Assembly: GCA_043823315.1 (NCBI GenBank)
Contig: JBDRAU010000081.1
Coordinates: 1-26,990, forward strand
Direction: 5' to 3'
Origin: JBDRAU01 sp043823315
GTDB lineage: Bacteria; Patescibacteriota; UBA1384; DTJR01
Length of the DNA stretch: 26,990 bases
A model generated the notes under the pieces. That model did no database searches, was not told where the DNA came from, and saw only the letters and a program-made list of their open reading frames with translations. Position 1 is the first letter of the stretch. Each line of letters opens with the position of its first letter. A program made the position numbers and the translations under genes. Shown here piece by piece: positions 20,227-26,990 of the stretch.

Positions 20227-21341
20227 TGGAAAGATACCAAAAAGAGAGAAGAAAACCAAATTATAAAATTGCGATTGTTGCTTTTGCACTAGCGGTGTTT
20301 GGGTTGATAATGATTGCTTCTGCGTCTACCGTGGTTGCGTTTGAAAAGTTTAACGACCAAAGCAATTATTATTATGTATGGAAGCAATTAATCGCTCTTG
20401 CAATAGGGTTTATCGCAATGAGTTTATTTTCGAATTTTGATTATCGTGCCCTGCGAAAAACCTCACTTACGCTAATGGTAATCACTCTGTTACTGCTCGT
20501 TGCAGTTTTTGTTCCAGGCATTGGGGATGCGGCTAAAGGTGCGTCTAGGTGGATAAATATTGGCTTCTCATTCCAACCCTCTGAATTAGCCAAAGTTACA
20601 TTTGTAATTTATCTGGCGAGTTGGCTTGATTCTAAAAAATATGAACTAAACAAACTGTCTAAAGCATTAATACCTTTCACGCTAATGCTTGCTGTAATCT
20701 CTTTTCTAATTATTCTGGAACCTGACCTTGGTACACTGACAATTATCATTCTGACTTCGACAGTGATGTTTTTTGTTGCCGGTGCGCCTATTTGGCATTT
20801 GGGCTCATTATTTGCTTTTATGGTGTTAACTTTTCTGGGTTTTATAAAAAGTGCCAGCTATCGCTGGGAAAGATTCATGACCTTTTTAAACCCTTCTGCG
20901 GAAACTCTTGATAGAAGCTATCATGTTAATCAAGCTTTCATTGCTGTTTCCCAAGGAGGGCTGTGGGGAAAAGGTTTTGGCCAAAGTCTGCAAAAAATGC
21001 GCTATCTTCCCGAGCCACATACTGATTCTATTTTTGCGATCATTTGTGAGGAACTGGGATTTTTTCGCGCCGGAATTGTGATTTTTGGCTACCTGTATTT
21101 GTTCTATCAGGGAATAAAAACTGCCTCTCGCGTAAGGGATAACTTCGGAAGACTTTTGGCAATCGGAATTGTCTCTTCGCTTCTCATACAGGCATTTATT
21201 AATATTTCTGCCATGCTTGGGCTTATACCGCTTACTGGTGTAACCCTGCCATTTATATCTTATGGAGGGACTTCTCTTGTTATTTCATTTATCCAGATCG
21301 GAATACTTTTAAATATTTCTAAATATGCCCAAGAAGATTAA
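20226..21341 (+). CDS. ftsW: Septal peptidoglycan polymerase FtsW (SEDS family)
   Basis: A 371-aa SEDS glycosyltransferase with about ten membrane helices that polymerises lipid II. Motifs: KGASRWINIGFSFQPSELAK, the long loop NPSAETLDRSYHVNQAFIAV, GGLWGKGFGQSLQKMRYLPE, PHTDSIFAIICEELGF and GVTLPFISYGGTSL. The start is ATG 20226 overlapping the murD stop; GTG at 20223 is nearly equivalent. Position in the cluster beside ftsI and murG favours FtsW over RodA. It overlaps the murG start by 17 bp. Confidence 0.94.
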   Translation: MERYQKERRKPNYKIAIVAFALAVFGLIMIASASTVVAFEKFNDQSNYYYVWKQLIALAIGFIAMSLFSNFDYRALRKTSLTLMVITLLLLVAVFVPGIGDAAKGASRWINIGFSFQPSELAKVTFVIYLASWLDSKKYELNKLSKALIPFTLMLAVISFLIILEPDLGTLTIIILTSTVMFFVAGAPIWHLGSLFAFMVLTFLGFIKSASYRWERFMTFLNPSAETLDRSYHVNQAFIAVSQGGLWGKGFGQSLQKMRYLPEPHTDSIFAIICEELGFFRAGIVIFGYLYLFYQGIKTASRVRDNFGRLLAIGIVSSLLIQAFINISAMLGLIPLTGVTLPFISYGGTSLVISFIQIGILLNISKYAQED

Positions 21342-23742
21342 AAGGATCATTTTAGTTGGTGGAGGTACGGGTGGACACATTTATCCGCTTATTTCTATAT
21401 CCAAAGCCTTGTCGGAAAAAATTAAATGTAAATTTCTTTTCTTGGGAGATGGAAGCAAGGTTGAAAGATCAATCTTGACTTACGAAGGGATGAAAAACAA
21501 GAGAATCTTAAGTGGAAAGCTGCGCCGAGATATTTCACTGGGATCTATTTTGAGAAATTTTTTTGGATTTTTTCTATCGTTTGCTGGCATTATCCAATCT
21601 CTTTCTATCCTGCGGTCTTATAAGCCCGACATTATAATTTCCCGCAGCGGATATATTTCCGTTCCAGTTTGTTTAGCGGCGAGAATCTTGAAAATTAATT
21701 TTATTTTGCATGAATCCGATGTAACGCCTTCATTAACAACGCGAATTTGTTCTAAGTTTTCCCATGCAATCCTGACTGCTTTTCCGATTGGGATTTATCC
21801 ACTGTGGGTTAGAAAAAAAGCAATTTATACCGGATTGCCAATTAGGGAAGATTTTAAAAAAATCAGGCAGCTTTCCGAGGATTATATCCTGATAATGGGT
21901 GGCAGCTCGGGAGCATTGTCACTAAACAGCAAAATCTTTGAGATTTTAGAAAAACTGGTTAGCAAACACAAGGTAATACATTTGACTGGAAGAAATGAGA
22001 CAAGAGCCAAAGACTTTAAAAATAAACTCGGTAAAAAATTCGCCGGCAATTACGAATATTATGAGTATCGCGCCGATATGGCCAATTTTCTGAAGAACGC
22101 GAAGCTTGTAATATCGCGTTCTGGCGCAACAAGTATCTTCGAAATTGCCGCTCTGGGGAAAAAAGCGATCTTTGTTCCGATCTCGCAATCGATTGCTCCG
22201 CACCAAAAGGACAATGCCGATCTTCTGGAAAGTTTAAACCTAGCAACAACAGTAAGTGATTCCGATACTTCTTCGGATTTATTGAAGGCTATCAACGATC
22301 TAATCGAAAAAAAACAAGATCGAAAGATTTCTGCAATATATTTTCCGGATTCTGATAAATATATTGCAGATTTAGTGATAGATTTCTTAGAGTACTTTAA
22401 AGTCAAAAAACTTAAGAAGATTTTTATGATAGGTATTGGCGGGGTTTCTATGAAGGGGCTTGCTGAAATTTTGATATCAATGGGTATTCAGGTTAGGGGG
22501 AGCGACTTAAAAACGGGGGGACACAAAAGTAGCAATATTAATTTGTCCTACGATGAGGTTATTTATTCTTCTGCGGCAAATGCTCACTCGCAAGCCCGCG
22601 TAGAGCACAATATGGCTAAAAAGCTTAAGATAAAGCTCTTTAAGAGATCACAGATGATAGGTAGCTTAATGGGAGGGTATCGAGGCATTTCTATTGCCGG
22701 TATGCATGGTAAAACAACGGTTAGCAGTATTTTGTCAAATATTCTAGTTCGCGCTAAACTCGATCCAACATTTTTGATTGGGGCGCCATCAAAGAAAAAT
22801 AGTTCCTCTCATCATTTGGGCGGAGGGATCGATTTTGTCAGTGAGGCTTGTGAATACGATGGATCTTTCTTGGACTTTAAAACCAAGATTGCTGTCATAA
22901 CAAATATTGAAGAGGAACACCTGGATTATTTCAAGGGTGGTTTAAAACAGATACTGAAAGCTTTTGAACTTTTTATAAATAATATTTATTCCGGAGGCCT
23001 CTTGGTCTATTGCGCCGACGATAGAAATACTGCTACCTTGGTTGAAAGGAATAGAAAGATTTTAATCAATAAAAAAATTAAGATTTTGTCTTATGGATTT
23101 AACTCGAGCGCTGATGCTAAAGTGAGTTGTTATCAAGTGCAAAATGGTGTGTGCAGTTTCAAGATCGACCAAGATGAGTTTTCTATCTCCAAAACAGGAA
23201 AGCACGTTGCCCTTAATTGTGCGGCTTCATATTGTGTTGCTAGATTCCTAGGCGTTAACCCGGATGATATCTCCCAATCAATTCAAAATTACGAAGGTGC
23301 ATCAAGAAGATTTGAGTTCTTAGGGCAAAAGGATGGGGTTATGGTCTATGATGACTATGGTCATCATCCAAGTGAGATCGAAGTTACTCTGCAAGCATTA
23401 TCTGAAGTTCATCCCAAGCAGCGCAAGATTTTAATTTACCAGCCTCATCAACAAAAACGATTCGATGATTTTTATGAAAAATTTGCTAAAGCGTTCAAAG
23501 ATAGTAAAATCGAGATAATCGGCCTTATGCCTGTCTTTAAGGTTGCTGGTAGGGACGAAAAACCGCAAAAAACTTCAGAGGGTCTAGTTTCTTACCTCAA
23601 GGACAATAAAAGGTTTTTTTACATAAATAATTACAAGGATGCGGAAGATTTTATTAGAAAAAATGCTTCTGGAAATGACGTTGTAATGACGATGGGAGCA
23701 ACCGACGTAAATAAAGTAGCAGAGGCATATCTGGGCGACTAA
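21325..23742 (+). CDS. murG-murC: MurG-MurC fusion protein
   Basis: An 805-aa single reading frame. Residues 1 to about 350 are MurG, the membrane-associated enzyme that adds GlcNAc to lipid I: GGGTGGHIYP at 12-21, SRSGYISVP, LHESDVTPS, GGSSGALSLN, SRSGATSIFEIAALGKKAIF and PHQKDNA. After a short linker (about 352-365) the rest is MurC, which adds L-Ala to UDP-MurNAc: MIGIGGVSMKGLAEIL at 368, the ATP loop GMHGKTTVSS at about 459, EACEYDGSFL, NIEEEHLDYF, GASRRFEFLG and YDDYGHHPSEI. All catalytic motifs of both enzymes seem present. The fusion joins the first cytosolic ligase step to the last cytosolic sugar step. No internal stop or strong internal start separates them. Confidence 0.93.
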   Translation: MPKKIKRIILVGGGTGGHIYPLISISKALSEKIKCKFLFLGDGSKVERSILTYEGMKNKRILSGKLRRDISLGSILRNFFGFFLSFAGIIQSLSILRSYKPDIIISRSGYISVPVCLAARILKINFILHESDVTPSLTTRICSKFSHAILTAFPIGIYPLWVRKKAIYTGLPIREDFKKIRQLSEDYILIMGGSSGALSLNSKIFEILEKLVSKHKVIHLTGRNETRAKDFKNKLGKKFAGNYEYYEYRADMANFLKNAKLVISRSGATSIFEIAALGKKAIFVPISQSIAPHQKDNADLLESLNLATTVSDSDTSSDLLKAINDLIEKKQDRKISAIYFPDSDKYIADLVIDFLEYFKVKKLKKIFMIGIGGVSMKGLAEILISMGIQVRGSDLKTGGHKSSNINLSYDEVIYSSAANAHSQARVEHNMAKKLKIKLFKRSQMIGSLMGGYRGISIAGMHGKTTVSSILSNILVRAKLDPTFLIGAPSKKNSSSHHLGGGIDFVSEACEYDGSFLDFKTKIAVITNIEEEHLDYFKGGLKQILKAFELFINNIYSGGLLVYCADDRNTATLVERNRKILINKKIKILSYGFNSSADAKVSCYQVQNGVCSFKIDQDEFSISKTGKHVALNCAASYCVARFLGVNPDDISQSIQNYEGASRRFEFLGQKDGVMVYDDYGHHPSEIEVTLQALSEVHPKQRKILIYQPHQQKRFDDFYEKFAKAFKDSKIEIIGLMPVFKVAGRDEKPQKTSEGLVSYLKDNKRFFYINNYKDAEDFIRKNASGNDVVMTMGATDVNKVAEAYLGD

Positions 23743-23771
23743 AATAAACAAAATAACAAATATATAAAGCG

Positions 23772-24701
23772 ATGGATAGCGATAAATTAACAAATATATT
23801 CAAACAATCAGTTGAACTTGATAAATATACGACTATCGGACTTGGTGGTACGGCAAAATACTTCAAGATAGTTAAAAATGTTGATGAGCTAATAGAGGCA
23901 GTAGAGACTGCTAGATCTCTTGGAATGCCATATAAATTACTAGGCAATGGTTCAAATGTACTCATTTCCGATAAGTTTTTTGAGGGCTTAGTTATTGTCA
24001 ACAAAGCTAATTCCATAACTGTGGATAAACAAAAATCTCAAATTGTTGCCGAGAGTGGAGCTTCTCTAAGCCGGATGATATTAACTTGCGCAGCAAACGG
24101 CCTGTCCGGACTTGAGAGTTTATTTGGAATACCGGGAACGGTGGGAGGAGCGATTTGTGTCAATGCTGGTGCTCACGATGTAAGTATTGGTTCATTTTTA
24201 AAATCGGCAACAATAATGTTGTCCAGTGAGAAGATGGTAAATGCACAAAATGAATGGTTTGATTTTAATTATCGCTCCAGTCGTCTAAAGTATAAAAAAG
24301 ATAATTTTCCGCCAGTAATTTTAAGTGCGACTTTCCAGTTTCAAAAAAAGAAACCCGAGGAAATTTCTAGGACAATTGCAAAGTTCAAAGTCTGGCGGGA
24401 GTCCCATCAACCCCTAGGTCAGAAAACTACAGGGAGTGTTTTTAAGAATCTCGGCTCATCAGACAAAAATGATGATTCTCCCGAGAGAACTGCCGGATAT
24501 CTCCTCGATAAATCTGGCGCTAAAAAACTCAAGGTTGGGAAGATAGGAGTTTCCAATCTTCATGCCAACTGGATTATTAACGGTGGCGAGGGAACAGCTC
24601 ATGATGCAAGACATCTTATTGAGAAAATGAGAGATCTCGTTCGGGAAAAATATAGTGTCGATCTTGAAGAAGAAATAGAATATTTTGGTGACTGGAAATA
24701 G
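23772..24701 (+). CDS. murB: UDP-N-acetylenolpyruvoylglucosamine reductase MurB
   Basis: A 309-aa FAD/NADPH enzyme reducing UDP-GlcNAc-enolpyruvate to UDP-MurNAc. FAD-binding motifs: YTTIGLGGTAKYF, LLGNGSNVLISD and GLESLFGIPGTVGGAICVNA; near the C-terminus KTTGSVFKN includes the catalytic Ser, then AGYLLDKSGAKKLKVG and HANWIINGG. The sequence fits the shorter type II class. It starts 29 bp after murG-murC, one of the few gaps in the cluster. Confidence 0.95.
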   Translation: MDSDKLTNIFKQSVELDKYTTIGLGGTAKYFKIVKNVDELIEAVETARSLGMPYKLLGNGSNVLISDKFFEGLVIVNKANSITVDKQKSQIVAESGASLSRMILTCAANGLSGLESLFGIPGTVGGAICVNAGAHDVSIGSFLKSATIMLSSEKMVNAQNEWFDFNYRSSRLKYKKDNFPPVILSATFQFQKKKPEEISRTIAKFKVWRESHQPLGQKTTGSVFKNLGSSDKNDDSPERTAGYLLDKSGAKKLKVGKIGVSNLHANWIINGGEGTAHDARHLIEKMRDLVREKYSVDLEEEIEYFGDWK

Positions 24702-24703
24702 AC

Positions 24704-25468
24704 ATGCAAAAGGAGAGGTTTAATTTTAAAAGACCGGAAATAATTAGACAAACGGAAAAAGATAAGCGCTCCAAAAGCTTTAGTCTGAAACCGCTAGTGA
24801 GTGTTTTTTATATTATTGTCGGGGTTGCTGTATGTTATTTTTTGTTTTTTTCAGGGGTTTTTTCGATAAAGAAGATCGAGATTTCTGGTATAAAATCTAT
24901 GGAAATTTCAGATTATATGAAGCAGCAGCTCATTGGTCGTAATATTCTCTTGCTTAGAACTGGTAAATTTCTGTATGACAGTCAAAGAAAATTTCCTTCA
25001 TTGAGCGAGGTTAGATTAGTAAGGGGCTTACCGGAAACAGTCAAACTAGTCGCAAAAGAAAGAAATCAAGTGATGATAATTTGCAGTCTGGAGAATTGTT
25101 TTCAGGTTGATAATTATGGATACGCGTATCAGAAGATTCCAAAACCTAAGGACAAAGTTGTTCTAAATGATAAAAAAAATATAAAAATAAATGAAGGGGA
25201 GAGGGTTGTTTCAGAATCGTTCATCGCATTTTTTCTAGATGCTCTGGATGAAATGAATCATCTCGGTTTAAAAGTTAAAAGCGCTGAAATGGAAGAGACA
25301 ACATTTAAAATAACTTTTGTTACCAAGGACGGCTTTAATATAATAACCGACAGTTCTTATTCGTTAAAAAATCAAATCAGTGCCTTGACCCAAGTAATCG
25401 AGAAGAGCAAGGGCGATATTCACGAATATATTGACGTCAGGGTGGAAGGTGTAGCTTACATAAAATGA
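24704..25468 (+). CDS. ftsQ: FtsQ/DivIB divisome protein
   Basis: A 254-aa bitopic protein. After a basic cytosolic segment comes one membrane helix (LVSVFYIIVGVAVCYFLFF) and then the POTRA-like domain: SIKKIEISGIKSM, then LLRTGKFLYDSQRKFPSLSE and VRLVRGLPETVKLVAKER. The external beta domain follows. FtsQ links early and late divisome proteins and binds FtsL. The ATG is 3 bp past the murB stop, and its own stop overlaps recJ as ATGA. Position and domain order support the name; FtsQ sequences are weakly conserved. Confidence 0.88.
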   Translation: MQKERFNFKRPEIIRQTEKDKRSKSFSLKPLVSVFYIIVGVAVCYFLFFSGVFSIKKIEISGIKSMEISDYMKQQLIGRNILLLRTGKFLYDSQRKFPSLSEVRLVRGLPETVKLVAKERNQVMIICSLENCFQVDNYGYAYQKIPKPKDKVVLNDKKNIKINEGERVVSESFIAFFLDALDEMNHLGLKVKSAEMEETTFKITFVTKDGFNIITDSSYSLKNQISALTQVIEKSKGDIHEYIDVRVEGVAYIK

Positions 25469-26990
25469 AATATAATCGTTGGGTAGCGAGGCTGAACTAC
25501 CCTAGTAATTTATTAAATGAAATAATAAAAGCTCGCGGTATTAAAGACCGCGAAACTTTTTTAAATCCGGATTACAATAGTTTAAGTTCCAGTGGCGTGC
25601 TTAAAAGTTTGCCAGAAGCATCTTTAATAATAAAAGATGCAATAAAAAATGGGGAGAAGATTGGAATTTTTTGTGATTACGACGCAGACGGGATTTGTGC
25701 CGGAGCGATCATATACAGGGCAATAAAGAGCCTCAAAGGCGAGGTTACATACTACATTTCTGAAAGGAAAGAGGGGTACGGTTTCAGTAGCAAGGCTGTG
25801 GATTTTTTCATCAAGCAGAAGGTCAAACTTGTAATCATGCTTGATTGTGGAATAAAAAGCCACGAAGAAGTTTTGCTGCTTAAGGGAGCATCCATTAAGA
25901 GTATAATTGCTGATCATCACCAGCTACCTGCCGAGCTGCCAAAGGCTGATGCGATAGTTCACCCAATGCTCACAAACAATAAAACCAATCTGGATCTTTC
26001 CGGTGGTGGAACAGCGTACATGTTAGCGAAAAAACTTCTCGGAGAATCCGGTCGGGAAAAATGGCTTATTGATTTAGCAGCAATTTCATCAGTTGCGGAT
26101 GTGGTTCCCTTAACAGGCGATAACCGAATTCTAGTCAAATATGGTCTTCTGGTGCTTGAGAAAACAAAGAATAAAGGCCTCATCGAGCTACTTAAAAGTG
26201 CAAAGATCGTTGATAAAAAATTGACTGTTTATGATCTAGGTTTTGTGATTGCTCCAAGGCTTAATGCTGCCGGTAGGATTGCTCATCCGCGCGATAGCTT
26301 CGAGTTATTAGTTGGTGAAAATATTCAGGAAAATAAAAAAATAGCTAACAAGCTCAATGATCTGAACAATACTAGGCAGGAGCTTCTTTTGCACAGTGTC
26401 GAGAAGGCCATAGAAATGATTGAAAAGTTAAGGCTAGGTAAAAAAAATATCATTGTTGTAAAGGGTGATTTTGAAGAGGGAATTGTGGGACTTATTGCTT
26501 CTAGAGTTTGTGAAAAGTACTATCGTCCTACTATCGTTTTGAGTACAAAGGGCGATAAGTTGAAGGGAAGTGCTAGGTCGATTGATAAAATCAATATTAC
26601 TAATCTGATAGGGGAATGCGGTGAATATCTCCTCTCCAGCGGCGGTCACGCGATGGCAGCAGGCCTATCGCTAAGTAAAAACAATTATGAAAACTTCAAA
26701 AAGAAAATTGAAAAAATTAGCCGAGAATTTCCGAAGCACTATTATGAGCGAATATTGAAAGTTGATGCAATGGTGAGAATATCCGATTTAAGAGTTGAAT
26801 CTATCGAACAGTTAGAAAAACTTGCACCATTTGGCATGGGAAACCCTCGACCGATTTTTGCAATAGAAAAATGTGAAATAACCAGAATCGATACTATCGG
26901 TAAAAATGCAGATCATCAAAAAATTTATTTCAAAAGCAATGAAATTGATTCAAGTTGTCTGATATTCAATTTCGAGCAAAAAGAGATAAA
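25465..26990 (+). CDS. recJ: Single-stranded-DNA exonuclease RecJ, cut by the window end
   Basis: The first 508 codons are present; the stop lies beyond the window. The protein is a DHH-family 5'-3' exonuclease acting on single-stranded DNA in repair and recombination. Motifs: DYDADGICAG at 71-80, MLDCGIKSH, ADHHQLPAELP with DHH at 150-152, ISSVADVVPLTGDNR, the DHHA1-type region APRLNAAGRI and SGGHAMAAGLSL, and an OB-fold start (LAPFGMGNPRPIF). The ATG overlaps the ftsQ stop, so recJ is transcribed with the cell-wall cluster in the place where ftsA-ftsZ are usually found. Confidence 0.95.
   Translation, partial: MKYNRWVARLNYPSNLLNEIIKARGIKDRETFLNPDYNSLSSSGVLKSLPEASLIIKDAIKNGEKIGIFCDYDADGICAGAIIYRAIKSLKGEVTYYISERKEGYGFSSKAVDFFIKQKVKLVIMLDCGIKSHEEVLLLKGASIKSIIADHHQLPAELPKADAIVHPMLTNNKTNLDLSGGGTAYMLAKKLLGESGREKWLIDLAAISSVADVVPLTGDNRILVKYGLLVLEKTKNKGLIELLKSAKIVDKKLTVYDLGFVIAPRLNAAGRIAHPRDSFELLVGENIQENKKIANKLNDLNNTRQELLLHSVEKAIEMIEKLRLGKKNIIVVKGDFEEGIVGLIASRVCEKYYRPTIVLSTKGDKLKGSARSIDKINITNLIGECGEYLLSSGGHAMAAGLSLSKNNYENFKKKIEKISREFPKHYYERILKVDAMVRISDLRVESIEQLEKLAPFGMGNPRPIFAIEKCEITRIDTIGKNADHQKIYFKSNEIDSSCLIFNFEQKEI

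Overview
The window looks like a chromosome segment of a Patescibacteria/CPR-type bacterium; the exact lineage cannot be settled from sequence alone. The signs are an AT-rich, tightly packed genome with the standard code (UGA is stop), a division/cell-wall cluster with many ATGA-type overlaps, a short MurF, a fused MurG-MurC, a solitary PaaX/Cas2-like regulator, and many promoters whose -10 box lies only 6-9 nt before the start codon, which implies leaderless mRNAs.

Region 1 (1-5.2 kb): a membrane protein with a pseudopilin-like tail; a PaaX/Cas2-like regulator flanked on both sides by almost identical 34-bp palindromes; a small GC-rich gene with a one-base frameshift; a DUF192 lipoprotein; galactokinase; a CBM9-like protein; a 5' remnant of a second fpg gene; and intact fpg, which carries a palindromic element inserted in frame.

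Region 2 (5.2-7.9 kb): a GreA/GreB-like gene on the minus strand, a leaderless CYTH-domain gene, and a 500-codon radical-SAM-like/phosphoribosyltransferase-like gene that reads through only if two +1 shifts occur, both at the same TTT-TAA site.

Region 3 (7.9-11.05 kb) is the most unusual part. Four transcription units share one plan: a promoter, a very short leaderless leader peptide, a rho-independent terminator whose 5' arm can pair instead with a segment at the end of the leader peptide, then a body, then a strong terminator. The codons before the antiterminator arm are Leu-Leu-Leu (unit A), Ile-Ile-Ile (unit B), Tyr-Phe-Trp-Phe-Phe-Phe (unit C) and Val-Cys-Val (unit D). This is the geometry of ribosome-mediated amino-acid attenuation. 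Units A and B drive small GC-rich genes with strong Shine-Dalgarno sequences and no recognised family. Units C and D have bodies with no clear gene. A GlmU-type nucleotidyltransferase lies between C and D.

Region 4 (11.05-27 kb): recO and alr, then the dcw cluster mraZ, rsmH, ftsL-like, ftsI, murF, mraY, murD, ftsW, murG-murC, murB, ftsQ, and a recJ gene cut by the window end. The cluster supplies lipid I/II synthesis (MraY, MurG), peptide-stem ligation (MurC, MurD, MurF), septal synthesis (FtsW, FtsI) and divisome scaffold (FtsL, FtsQ). murE, ddl, ftsA and ftsZ are absent from their usual places. A TTGACA/TAATAT promoter followed by GTGG repeats at exact 10-bp spacing precedes mraZ, and about 200 nt of strongly structured sequence separates mraZ from rsmH.
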